A stretch of 7,245 nt of DNA, taken from positions 1 to 7,245 of the forward strand of contig JAUWVK010000077.1 of assembly GCA_030617485.1 (NCBI GenBank), given 5' to 3'. Of the stretch, positions 1-6,497 are shown piece by piece. Position 1 is the first letter of the stretch; each line of letters opens with the position of its first letter. The notes under the pieces are model-generated. The model saw nothing but the letters and a program-made list of their open reading frames with translations, did not search any database and was not told the origin of the DNA. The position numbers were made by a program, and so were the translations under genes. This DNA is from Gammaproteobacteria bacterium (GTDB lineage Bacteria; Pseudomonadota; Gammaproteobacteria; SZUA-152).

Positions 1-38
1 GTGGTAAGAGCCTCAACCAGGAGCCGGTCATGATTTGA
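1..38 (+). CDS. rdgB: Probable C-terminal end of RdgB (non-canonical purine NTP pyrophosphatase), 5' truncated
   Basis: The frame entered at base 3 reads G-K-S-L-N-Q-E-P-V-M-I and stops at TGA 36-38. The two bases before it (GT) would complete an arginine codon if preceded by C, giving R-G-K-S-L. This resembles the S-H-R-G-x-A-L signature near the C-terminus of RdgB/HAM1 enzymes, which hydrolyse dITP, XTP and dUTP to keep damaged purines out of DNA. The rdgB-hemW order is known in many gammaproteobacteria, and here the stop lies 37 bp before the hemW start, as expected for an operon. Only about eleven codons are visible, so the call rests on a four- or five-residue match plus context. The bases left of the window would settle it. 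Confidence 0.45.
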   Translation, partial: GKSLNQEPVMI

Positions 39-75
39 ATTCGCTCGTGATGCCATCATCACGATACAATACCAT

Positions 76-1239
76 GTGTTTCAATTTACCACCTTACCGC
101 CTCTTTCTTTATATGTGCACATGCCGTGGTGTGTGCGTAAATGTCCTTATTGCGATTTTAATTCTCACGCCTTGCCTGATGCACAGCTGGAAAAATTACC
201 GGAGTTTGAGTATGTAGAGGCCCTGATTCGTGATCTTGAACAGGATTTACCCAGAGTGTGGGGGCGAAGTGTTACCAGCATTTTTTTTGGTGGTGGTACG
301 CCCAGTCTTTTTTCAGCGGAAGCGATAGACCGCCTAATATCGGAATTACGGGCTCGCCTTAATATTAATGTAAATGCGGAAATTACTTTGGAAGCCAACC
401 CCGGCACAGTAGAACAGCAACGATTCAATGAGTATCGCGATGCTGGCATCAATCGACTTTCTATTGGCGTGCAAAGTTTTAACAACGACTGCTTACAGGC
501 ACTTGGACGCATTCATGATAGGCGTGAAGCCATTCGTGCGGCGGAAATAGCGCATGCGGCTGGATTCGATAACTTTAATCTTGATTTGATGTTTGCTTTA
601 CCTGGGCAAACACTTTCTCAGGCGCATGAAGATATCGCGACAGCAATTGATCTTGAGCCAACGCATATATCTTATTACCAGCTTACACTGGAGCCGAATA
701 CTTTATTTTATGCACAGCCACCAAAATTGCCTAATGATGATTTGGCATGGCAAAAACAAAGTGAAGGACAGGAATTGTTAGCGAAAGCTGGCTATAGACA
801 ATATGAAGTTTCAGCCTATGCAAAAGACAAATTTCAATGTGCTCACAATAAGAATTACTGGTTATTTGGTGATTATCTGGGAATAGGTGCGGGCGCCCAT
901 GGCAAGATTACCGATGCGTCACAACAAAACATCACTCGACTGAGTAAAAAACGTCATCCCAGGGAATACATGGAGAGCGCAGGGACACCAGAAAATATTC
1001 AGAGCGAGAAAGTTGTAACGCGTAATGAGGTAGGCCTGGAATTTATGATGAATGCTTTGAGACTGGTTAATGGGTTTGAATCATCATTATTTACGACGCA
1101 TACAGGACAGCCCATTACTCTGGTGGAACAGGCATTGAGGGAGGCGGAAGTGAAGCAACTTATTCAGTGGACTACAGAGACAATTAATCCAACAGAGAAA
1201 GGCCAGCGTTTTCTCGACGACCTGATCGCACTCTTTTAA
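76..1239 (+). CDS. hemW: HemW, radical-SAM-type heme chaperone
   Basis: 387 residues, close to the roughly 380 usual for HemW. The radical SAM cluster motif is C19-x3-C23-P-Y-C26 followed by D-F. The GGGTPS SAM-binding loop is at 72-77, TLEANPGT at 104-111, RLSIGVQSF at 127-135, HNxNYW at 257-262 and GDYLGIGAGAHG at 265-276. HemN (oxygen-independent coproporphyrinogen oxidase) has a fourth cysteine after the cluster motif; here D-F follows, which marks the HemW branch. In characterised members HemW binds heme and delivers it to membrane respiratory proteins; it is not a coproporphyrinogen oxidase. The start is GTG at 76. The next ATG in frame (121) would remove the conserved L-P-P-L-S-L-Y-V-H strand just before the cysteines, and an upstream stop at 31-33 limits the alternatives. 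No good ribosome binding site precedes the GTG, so translation may depend on coupling to the upstream gene. It converges on the operon to its right. Confidence 0.96.
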   Translation: MFQFTTLPPLSLYVHMPWCVRKCPYCDFNSHALPDAQLEKLPEFEYVEALIRDLEQDLPRVWGRSVTSIFFGGGTPSLFSAEAIDRLISELRARLNINVNAEITLEANPGTVEQQRFNEYRDAGINRLSIGVQSFNNDCLQALGRIHDRREAIRAAEIAHAAGFDNFNLDLMFALPGQTLSQAHEDIATAIDLEPTHISYYQLTLEPNTLFYAQPPKLPNDDLAWQKQSEGQELLAKAGYRQYEVSAYAKDKFQCAHNKNYWLFGDYLGIGAGAHGKITDASQQNITRLSKKRHPREYMESAGTPENIQSEKVVTRNEVGLEFMMNALRLVNGFESSLFTTHTGQPITLVEQALREAEVKQLIQWTTETINPTEKGQRFLDDLIALF

Positions 1240-1280
1240 ATAAAGAGGCTTGAGGAAGAGTTGTTAACGAAAGATTAAAA

Positions 1281-1682
1281 TCAGGGAAGCGGGTTTAGTT
1301 GATCGTGCAGCGCATTAATACGAGTCAATGCTTCTTTTGCTTTTATATGGCCCCGTGCGGCTGCAAGCGTAATCCAACGTGTTGATTCTTTTTCATTTCG
1401 GGGCAACCCCTGGCCATGGTGGTACATGTAACCCACCGTGTATTGCGCATTGAGATGGCCCTGTTGAGCTAGCGGTAATAAAACGTTTGCTGCAGGGCCA
1501 TATTGTTTGCCGAGATAAAGTTCTTTCCCTATCTGGAAACGTTTTTCCTGGGCCTCCAGTATGGAGCTTTTTTCGGCACTGGATTTTTCAATCGGGGTCG
1601 TCGAGCAGGCATTTAACAGTAATAGACTACAAATCAGTACGGCGTTTGATGTGTAGCGCAATAATTTTGGGTTTAGTGCCAT
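1281..1682 (-). CDS. Small outer-membrane lipoprotein with a Sel1-type repeat
   Basis: 133 residues from the ATG at 1682. Residues 1-25 form a lipoprotein signal peptide: Lys6 and Arg9, a hydrophobic stretch from 14 to 23, then the lipobox L23-N24-A25-C26, cut before Cys26. Ser27 after the cysteine predicts export to the outer membrane by the Lol rules. The mature part starts with a Ser/Glu/Lys-rich linker (27-48). Residues 55-74 form half a helical repeat, and 75-110 form one full Sel1 repeat (G-H-x-x-A-Q-x-x-x-G-x-M-Y-x-x-G-x-G, then W103 and A107-A-A-x-G). Sel1 repeats are helix pairs that bind other proteins. A GTG at 1709 would add nine residues before the signal peptide; neither start has a clear ribosome binding site, and I prefer the ATG because it gives a normal signal peptide. 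It follows the transglutaminase gene by 24-51 bp on the same strand, so it is probably the last gene of that operon. The partner is unknown. Confidence 0.85.
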   Translation of the reverse strand: MALNPKLLRYTSNAVLICSLLLLNACSTTPIEKSSAEKSSILEAQEKRFQIGKELYLGKQYGPAANVLLPLAQQGHLNAQYTVGYMYHHGQGLPRNEKESTRWITLAAARGHIKAKEALTRINALHDQLNPLP

Positions 1683-1733
1683 GCGGCGATGATACACGTT
1701 TGTAAGCACTGAGGAAATCAGCTGTTTTCAAAA

Positions 1734-3737
1734 CTATATTTGGCGTACTGCAAACTTTAAGCGCTTTAAGCTATCAGCAGGTGGATGAGGTGCATATCTC
1801 AGGCGTTGATACAGAGATGTAATTTTGGTTATGGGCGGCCCAAGTTCCGGAAATCTTTCTCGAGCACGATAAGAAAAAGCAGTAAAATCCTCAGATGGGT
1901 CACGTACCAGTCCGCGTTTTTCCATTTTACGGCAGAATTGCTGATAGGCTATTACAGCCGCATCTCTTTTTTCGGAACCTTTTCCAAGAAGGCGTATGGC
2001 GATTAAGCAAAATACGAACAACATACCAGAAAATAGCAGAGTCACCATACTGCGCCAGTCTACGTCCCCAAATCCAAACCATGACATAATGCCACCAACA
2101 AAATCTTGTTGACGTTTAACATTGTAATTAAGCACCCACTGATTCCAGAAATGATTAAGATTGTCCCAGCTGTAACCCATATTTCTCCATAGACCGATAG
2201 CCCACCCAGGTGCGGCTACAGCAACACTTGGTGCAATGCGCAGTAGATCCTGAGAATTTTCGACTCTTGATGGTGGGATCATTGTTGTAGGGTCAATACG
2301 TATCCATCCTTTTCTCTTTATCCATACTTCAGCCCAGGCATGGGCATTTGACTGGCGGATAATAAAATAATCACTAACGGGGTTTTTTTCACCACCTTGA
2401 TAACCTGTGACCACACGAGCTGGGATTCCAGATGCACGCATAAGATATACAAATGAAGAAGCGTAGTGTTCACAAAACCCCCTCAAGCTGTCAAATAAAA
2501 ATTCATCTACAGGGTTGTTTAATAGTAATGGTGGAGTACGAGTATAATAAAAAGGTTGTTCACGAAAGTGTTGTAATGCACTTTTTATAATATCTTCATG
2601 TCCACTAGTGGATTCGTCACGCCATTTTTCAATTAAATTCTGAATGCGTAATGTAGGCTCGTCAGGTATTTGTAAATAACGAGCTAAATTTGGTGTTATA
2701 TCTGGGTCTAGCCGGTATTCCGTATAAGATTCGACACTGTATCGAGTTAACTGCTGGACTGGTTGTCGTGAAATGACTTCATAGTCTGGCGAAAGGTCAC
2801 TATCCGGTGGTAGGGCTGACAATAATTCCAGCGTAAATAACCAGTTTTGATTGCTGGGTTCTTGAGTAACCACGTATTTGACAGGTTTACCTATCGCACG
2901 ATAGCTCATGCTTTTGTCTGCTGTTAAGCCAAACTCTTTGTAATCGATTTTACTGGAATTTGACCAGGCCTCCCCATCAAAATAAGTGAAAACTGGGCCA
3001 CGCCAGTAACGTTGGTGAGGCGGTGGTATTTCACCATCGAATTGAACTCTGAATGCAACACTATCATTGTTGGACAGTTGATTAATTTTACCTGGAGACA
3101 TGCTATTAGAAAGGCCTGTTGTTGCACCAAAGCTATCACTGGGTAAACTCCATAGAGGCCCTGGAATGCGAGGGAATAAAACGAAGAGTATAAGCATTAA
3201 TGGAGCCGCTTGAAGCAACATGGTGCTGGCAAGTTTAAGATTATTAGACGGTAGAGTTTTAATACCTTCTCGGCTATGTGCCGTAAGCGCAGTCGTTAAC
3301 AGGACAACCACTACTAACATGTACAAACCAATAAATATTGATTGATTGAAAAAAAACACTGTAATAACTACAAAATAACCCAGGCCAATAGCAACCACGG
3401 TGTCACGGTCAGTTTTCATTTCCAATAGCTTAAGACAAAGCATTACAACCAGTAGTCCAACTCCTGCCTGACGGCCAAATAGAGTATGGAATGCCATAAA
3501 AGTGATTATAAGTGCGGAGAGCGTCAGCAGCATACGAACTAACCGGACGGGTAAGCGAAATAAGCGCAGTTCGTAACACAATCGCCAACCCAATAAAAAA
3601 ATGCTGAATAAAACAAGTGTGACAGGCAAGTGCGTCAGGTGAGGAATAAATGCTAGCAATAAACCAGATAAGAGCCATAAATTAGTTTTGTCGGCAGATT
3701 GGATGCGTTGTCTCAGCCTGTTTAAAACGCGATTCAT
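1734..3737 (-). CDS. tgpA: TgpA-like inner-membrane protein with a periplasmic transglutaminase domain (DUF3488 / transglutaminase-like / DUF4129)
   Basis: 667 residues, the usual size for TgpA. The N-terminal 190 residues hold about six or seven membrane helices (around 20-50, 66-86, 91-107, 112-130, 132-150, 171-188), matching the DUF3488 region. A long soluble part of about 190-560 should face the periplasm. It contains the transglutaminase-like core with an intact triad: Cys422 in G-F-C-E-H-Y-A-S-S-F, His466 in S-N-A-H-A-W-A-E-V-W, and Asp482 in I-R-I-D-P-T-T. A last helix lies at 563-584, followed by a short DUF4129-like cytoplasmic tail with Arg/Lys-rich helices. TgpA of Pseudomonas aeruginosa is an essential inner-membrane protein of this architecture; its natural substrate is, to my knowledge, not settled, and the fold could catalyse cross-linking, hydrolysis or peptide cleavage. 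The start codon overlaps the DUF58 stop as ATGA and has an A-run but no ribosome binding site before it, so translation is probably coupled. The gene is AT-rich compared with moxR. Confidence 0.93.
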   Translation of the reverse strand: MNRVLNRLRQRIQSADKTNLWLLSGLLLAFIPHLTHLPVTLVLFSIFLLGWRLCYELRLFRLPVRLVRMLLTLSALIITFMAFHTLFGRQAGVGLLVVMLCLKLLEMKTDRDTVVAIGLGYFVVITVFFFNQSIFIGLYMLVVVVLLTTALTAHSREGIKTLPSNNLKLASTMLLQAAPLMLILFVLFPRIPGPLWSLPSDSFGATTGLSNSMSPGKINQLSNNDSVAFRVQFDGEIPPPHQRYWRGPVFTYFDGEAWSNSSKIDYKEFGLTADKSMSYRAIGKPVKYVVTQEPSNQNWLFTLELLSALPPDSDLSPDYEVISRQPVQQLTRYSVESYTEYRLDPDITPNLARYLQIPDEPTLRIQNLIEKWRDESTSGHEDIIKSALQHFREQPFYYTRTPPLLLNNPVDEFLFDSLRGFCEHYASSFVYLMRASGIPARVVTGYQGGEKNPVSDYFIIRQSNAHAWAEVWIKRKGWIRIDPTTMIPPSRVENSQDLLRIAPSVAVAAPGWAIGLWRNMGYSWDNLNHFWNQWVLNYNVKRQQDFVGGIMSWFGFGDVDWRSMVTLLFSGMLFVFCLIAIRLLGKGSEKRDAAVIAYQQFCRKMEKRGLVRDPSEDFTAFSYRARERFPELGPPITKITSLYQRLRYAPHPPADSLKRLKFAVRQI

Positions 3738-4765
3738 TTTTTTGTACCAACAAAAAATTTAGACTTATTTATAGAAGTGACGTCGGGGTATAGTGCTAAT
3801 GCTTCAAGGCAGCGGTGCCGATGATCAGGCCCATGACTTAAAGGTATTTGTTGGTTAGGTAAACGCAAGCCATAGTTATATTGCATTGCATCGGCATCTA
3901 GTATCCAACGAGTCAGTCGTGATAAGCGCGCTTCAGTGTCAAGATCACTAAGCGTACCCCAATCCAGCCAAAGCTCCTCTGCTCTATCCCCGCCAAATTG
4001 TTTAGTGTGCAGGCCCTGTTCGCGCGCAAATGTTTTCCAGTGCACATGGCGCAGAGAATCTCCATGTTGATAGTTACGTAAACCCGCAAAATCATCACAA
4101 CCATCCCCTCGGTCGCCAGTGAGATTAAAATGATAAAGTGACTCGCGTGGTAAATCGTGTTGTTTATCAGGTTTTGGGTACACAAGGTATTGCATCTTGA
4201 ATTGTGCATGTGCCCAGGCTTTAAACATACCCAAAGGGAAAATTGTACTTATAGTGAAACGGTCCAGTTGATGCCTGCCACGTGCATAACTGTTTAGAGT
4301 GGGCTCAACCCGAATCCACTTATTGGCGGCTACATCTGTGAAAAGAGTATGCCCTTTAGAAAAATCTAGCCGCACCGAATACCGATTAGGATAATCACTG
4401 TTATCCAGAATAACAGGCACACGTACAACCTCCCCGCAAAATACTGGGGTTATGTGTCCAACATCAATGTTTAGGTGTAACAGGTTTCGGTAAGTATGAA
4501 GTATCGCAACAATGCCCAGACTGGCCAGTAAAAAAACCAGGATAAACCCCAGGCTGTTGTTGTAGTTGAGAGCTCCAATCAGCATAACAAACGCAGTTAC
4601 AGAGAAAAATATTCCACGTTTAGTCGGTAGTATATATACGCGACGCTGAACTAATAAAATTGGACCAGTTTCGGGGCCTTCACCTACGAGAAAACGTTTT
4701 AGGCTAAAACGGTGACGAATTTTGTCGTTGAAAAATGGAATTTTCAGATGCTGTATGAGGGCCAT
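3734..4765 (-). CDS. DUF58-family membrane protein, partner of the MoxR ATPase
   Basis: 343 residues. Two adjacent membrane helices lie at about 50-67 and 71-90, after a basic N-terminus containing Arg41, Arg42, Lys49 and Arg50. The DUF58 signature sits at 218-257: G-D-R-G-D-G-x-D-D-F, then L-R-N-Y-Q-H-G-D-S-L-R-H-V-H-W-K-T-F-A-R and a final K-Q-F. DUF58 proteins are related to von Willebrand A domains and are almost always encoded beside MoxR ATPases, with which they are thought to act on membrane or periplasmic complexes; no enzyme activity is established. The start ATG is well supported: GAGGTGA lies six bases upstream. The gene is 8 bp downstream of moxR and overlaps the transglutaminase start by 4 bp, so the three are very probably translated from one message. 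Full length, no frameshift seen. Confidence 0.93.
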   Translation of the reverse strand: MALIQHLKIPFFNDKIRHRFSLKRFLVGEGPETGPILLVQRRVYILPTKRGIFFSVTAFVMLIGALNYNNSLGFILVFLLASLGIVAILHTYRNLLHLNIDVGHITPVFCGEVVRVPVILDNSDYPNRYSVRLDFSKGHTLFTDVAANKWIRVEPTLNSYARGRHQLDRFTISTIFPLGMFKAWAHAQFKMQYLVYPKPDKQHDLPRESLYHFNLTGDRGDGCDDFAGLRNYQHGDSLRHVHWKTFAREQGLHTKQFGGDRAEELWLDWGTLSDLDTEARLSRLTRWILDADAMQYNYGLRLPNQQIPLSHGPDHRHRCLEALALYPDVTSINKSKFFVGTKK

Positions 4766-4768
4766 TGG

Positions 4769-4775
4769 TCACCTC
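4769..4775 (-). promoter_or_regulatory. Ribosome binding site of the DUF58 gene, overlapping the moxR stop codon
   Basis: On the minus strand the bases read GAGGTGA, a seven-base match to the end of 16S rRNA, with GAGG six bases before the DUF58 ATG. The moxR TGA stop (4774-4776) lies within it, so terminating ribosomes would sit on the next gene's start signal. This supports translational coupling and fixes the DUF58 start. Confidence 0.8.
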
Positions 4776-5733
4776 ATGGTATCGGTACAGATTCCAGCAG
4801 AGATACCAGTGCAGCAGGATCCTGTTCACCACTATCAGCTACAGGTTTTAAACGATGAGAAATTACGTGCGGTAAAATAATTTTTACGTCTTCCGGCAAT
4901 ACATGGTCGCGGTTCATCATTAACGCCCAGGCTTTGGCGCAGTGCATTAAGGCCAGGCCAGCGCGAGGAGAAAGGCCAGTGTCAATTTGCGGAGATTGGC
5001 GGGAAAAATCCAGCAAGGCCTGTACATAATCCAGCAAGGCATCGGACACATGAATTTCGGTTACGGCATCTTGAAGCTTGGTAAGTTGTTGAGAATTAAT
5101 GCAGGTTTTCAGGGTTTTGAGCATGTCTCTCCGGTCACCTCCAGACAATAATTCCCGCTCTGCTTTGGCATTAGGGTACCCCAGCGATAGTCGCATCAAA
5201 AATCGGTCTAGCTGGCTTTCTGGTAGAGGAAAAGTGCCGGTTTGGTAAGTCGGGTTCTGGGTGGCAATGACAAAAAATTGTTCTGGCAAGGGGCGGGTTT
5301 TGCCTTCAATGGTGACCTGTTTTTCTTCCATGGCCTCCAGCAGAGCACTTTGTGCCTTGGGTGTGGCGCGATTAACCTCATCAGCAAGAATCAACTCAGC
5401 AAAAATAGGGCCCGGTTGAAAATGAAATGTACCTTGTTCTTTGTTGAATATGGAAACACCGAGAATATCGGCGGGCAATAAATCACTGGTAAATTGAATT
5501 CGGTTGTATTGCAGCCCCAGCGTTTGTGCCAGCACGTGGGCTAGCGTGGTTTTACCTACCCCGGGTTGATCCTCGATTAGCAAATGACCGCGCGCCAGTA
5601 AGCAGGCGATGGCAAGGCGGATTTCGTGATTCTTGCCGAGGATAACCAGACTGGCCTGGCTCACCACCTGGTCGAGAGCCTGCTTCAGGCCGTCATTCAG
5701 AGGATTATTGATAGCTGTTGCTGGTGTGATCAT
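4774..5733 (-). CDS. MoxR-family AAA+ ATPase
   Basis: 319 residues, normal for the family. Walker A is E54-D-Q-P-G-V-G-K61-T; Walker B is L-I-L-A-D118-E119; sensor 1 is A-T-Q-N160-P; the arginine finger region is S-Q-L-D-R177-F; and the sensor 2 motif is G-L-S-P-R257-A-G-L-A. The MoxR-specific stretch E-x-N-R-A-x-x-K-x-Q-x-A-L-L-E-A-M-E-E runs from 119 to 137. MoxR ATPases are cytoplasmic, probably hexameric, and act as chaperones for the maturation or activation of protein complexes, commonly together with DUF58 and VWA proteins. The ATG at 5733 follows a weak GGAA about nine bases upstream. It is the first gene of the minus-strand operon. Hand-counted samples show higher GC here (32/60 at 5281-5340) than in the transglutaminase gene (19/60 at 2581-2640). 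Its specific client here would be inferred to be the DUF58-transglutaminase pair. Confidence 0.95.
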   Translation of the reverse strand: MITPATAINNPLNDGLKQALDQVVSQASLVILGKNHEIRLAIACLLARGHLLIEDQPGVGKTTLAHVLAQTLGLQYNRIQFTSDLLPADILGVSIFNKEQGTFHFQPGPIFAELILADEVNRATPKAQSALLEAMEEKQVTIEGKTRPLPEQFFVIATQNPTYQTGTFPLPESQLDRFLMRLSLGYPNAKAERELLSGGDRRDMLKTLKTCINSQQLTKLQDAVTEIHVSDALLDYVQALLDFSRQSPQIDTGLSPRAGLALMHCAKAWALMMNRDHVLPEDVKIILPHVISHRLKPVADSGEQDPAALVSLLESVPIP

Positions 5734-5743
5734 AAATATTCCG

Positions 5744-5756
5744 ACGATTTAATCGT
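5744..5756. repeat. Short palindrome in the moxR leader
   Basis: ACGATT-T-AATCGT: six-base perfect arms around one central base, 11 to 23 bases upstream of the moxR ATG. It overlaps or sits just upstream of the weak ribosome binding site, so a protein bound here could block transcription or translation initiation. Six-base arms can occur by chance; no regulator family is suggested by the sequence. Confidence 0.35.
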
Positions 5757-5913
5757 GAATGGTATAGCGCCTAGTACCCTATCGGCCGAGTTTTTCAGCA
5801 CTGTAAGCTCTCACAGGGAATCCGAGTCGCACCTAAGCTTTCAATTCATCCCACCCTGGCTGCTGATGATGCCTCGGTCAATTCATTTAGACCATTTAGT
5901 TGTATTAATTTAT

Positions 5914-5933
5914 TAGATTATTATTGTAATCTA
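5914..5933. repeat. AT-rich inverted repeat (possible operator)
   Basis: TAGATTA, six bases (TTATTG), then TAATCTA: perfect seven-base arms, 20 bp in total, about two helical turns. It directly abuts the candidate -35 box at 5934-5939 of the plus-strand gene. A dimeric repressor or activator would fit this geometry. It lies within AT-rich sequence, where such dyads arise more easily by chance. Confidence 0.4.
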
Positions 5934-5961
5934 TTGATTTTGCTTTCATTATGTCTACACT
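5934..5961 (+). promoter_or_regulatory. Candidate sigma-70 promoter of the small membrane gene
   Basis: TTGATT (5934-5939, 4/6 to TTGACA) and TACACT (5956-5961, 4/6 to TATAAT), separated by 16 bp. Transcription would start near 5968, leaving a leader of about 50 bases that includes the tandem repeat. The match is moderate and was chosen partly for its position. Confidence 0.3.
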
Positions 5962-5977
5962 CATATGGGAGATATCA

Positions 5978-6000
5978 GGTTGTCATAACGGTTGTCATAA
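5978..6000 (+). repeat. Tandem 11-bp direct repeat, GGTTGTCATAA x2
   Basis: Two identical copies of GGTTGTCATAA at 5978-5988 and 5990-6000 with one base (C) between them, a 12-bp period. They end 4 bases before the AAGGGG ribosome binding site of the small membrane gene. TGTCATAA resembles the half-site of the enterobacterial PhoB box, but that box has an 11-bp period. The copies are exact, so a regulator binding two tandem sites is plausible. Confidence 0.6.
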
Positions 6001-6016
6001 GATTAAGGGGAAAGCT

Positions 6017-6370
6017 ATGAAAAAGGACAAGCGGTTAAAAAGGCGAAATCGATGGTTTTTAGCTATGTTGACGGCTTCATTTGCCACGATCGCAATTCTA
6101 CTCGCCAATCTGATTCAGCTGACATCCCAAACCACACCAAATGACCTTTTCTACACGGCCGCTACTAAACTACAAATGATTCCAATGATCCCCAATTTGG
6201 CGAATACCCTGCCCCAGGGGCAGGTGATGATCGATATATATAAAATCGAATGGGCGTTAATCGAGGCGGTTATTACCCTGGCGCTAGTTTGGTTTATGTA
6301 TAACCGATTTCAGCATCATCGAAAGCAGCACCACAAAGAGGAAAAAGCCCGATACGTTAAAAACTTATAG
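6017..6370 (+). CDS. Small two-helix membrane protein, function unknown
   Basis: 117 residues from the ATG at 6017. AAGGGG (6005-6010) six bases before it is a good ribosome binding site. The frame is open back to an ATG at 5951, but that start has no such site and would translate the tandem repeat into an implausible G-C-H-N-G-C-H-K stretch. The N-terminus (2-12) is strongly basic, so it should stay in the cytoplasm. Helix 1 spans about 14-35, a loop of about 40 residues (36-77) with T-P-N-D-L-F-Y-T and P-M-I-P-N-L would face the periplasm, and helix 2 spans about 79-96. The tail (97-117) is rich in His, Lys and Arg, back in the cytoplasm. This positive-inside hairpin and the good start argue for a real gene. 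I do not recognise the family. It is divergent from the moxR operon and not obviously co-transcribed with mnmG, from which 349 bp separate it. Confidence 0.75.
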   Translation: MKKDKRLKRRNRWFLAMLTASFATIAILLANLIQLTSQTTPNDLFYTAATKLQMIPMIPNLANTLPQGQVMIDIYKIEWALIEAVITLALVWFMYNRFQHHRKQHHKEEKARYVKNL

Positions 6371-6386
6371 GCACCGCCTTCTCACG

Positions 6387-6421
6387 CGCGGTTGCAACTA
6401 AAACTATCTGTTGCAACCGCG
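6387..6421. terminator. Strong hairpin after the small membrane gene, possible terminator without a U-tract
   Basis: CGCGGTTGCAAC, an 11-base loop (6399-6409), then GTTGCAACCGCG: twelve perfectly paired bases, beginning 17 bases after the stop codon. The position suits transcription termination, but ATTCACTTC follows in place of a run of T, so classic intrinsic termination is doubtful. It may protect the 3' end of the message or be a protein site, since each arm itself contains the palindrome GTTGCAAC. Confidence 0.5.
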
Positions 6422-6471
6422 ATTCACTTCAAACCTCCTGTTTAGTGCCTTACTTTCATTCGTTGCGCGAG

Positions 6472-6497
6472 TTAATTGCATGTTCGACATGTTTTAA
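6472..6497. repeat. Imperfect dyad upstream of mnmG
   Basis: CATGT-TCG-ACATG (6479-6491) is a perfect five-base dyad, flanked almost symmetrically by TTAA on both sides (6472-6475 and 6494-6497). The outer parts are offset by one base. It could be an operator for the mnmG side, but lies over 220 bp from that start and may be chance. Confidence 0.25.

Larger units (their letters stand above)
5734..6016. other. Divergent intergenic region between the moxR operon and the small membrane gene
   Basis: 283 bp without a convincing gene. It must carry promoters for both directions. On the minus side I see no strong sigma-70 pair; TATACC, about 35 bases before the moxR start, has no good -35 box. The right half (about 5881-5960) is markedly AT-rich and holds a dyad and a possible plus-strand promoter, listed separately. 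The left half (5760-5880) shows no structure that I can interpret. Confidence 0.7.

Noticed and set aside
165..512. Open frame of 115 codons on the minus strand inside hemW
   Set aside because: It is the antisense shadow of conserved radical SAM motifs and has no start signal or context of its own.
1231..1247. CTCTTT-TAAAT-AAAGAG as the terminator between hemW and the convergent operon
   Set aside because: The stem is only six mostly A-T pairs and overlaps the hemW stop, with no T-run after it; too weak to call.
5978..6000. A canonical PhoB box driving the small membrane gene
   Set aside because: The period is 12 not 11 bp, and a promoter built on it would start transcription at or beyond the ATG at 6017.
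5951..6016. Upstream ATG that would extend the small membrane protein by 22 residues
   Set aside because: No ribosome binding site precedes it, it would run through the tandem repeat, and the ATG at 6017 has a well-placed AAGGGG.
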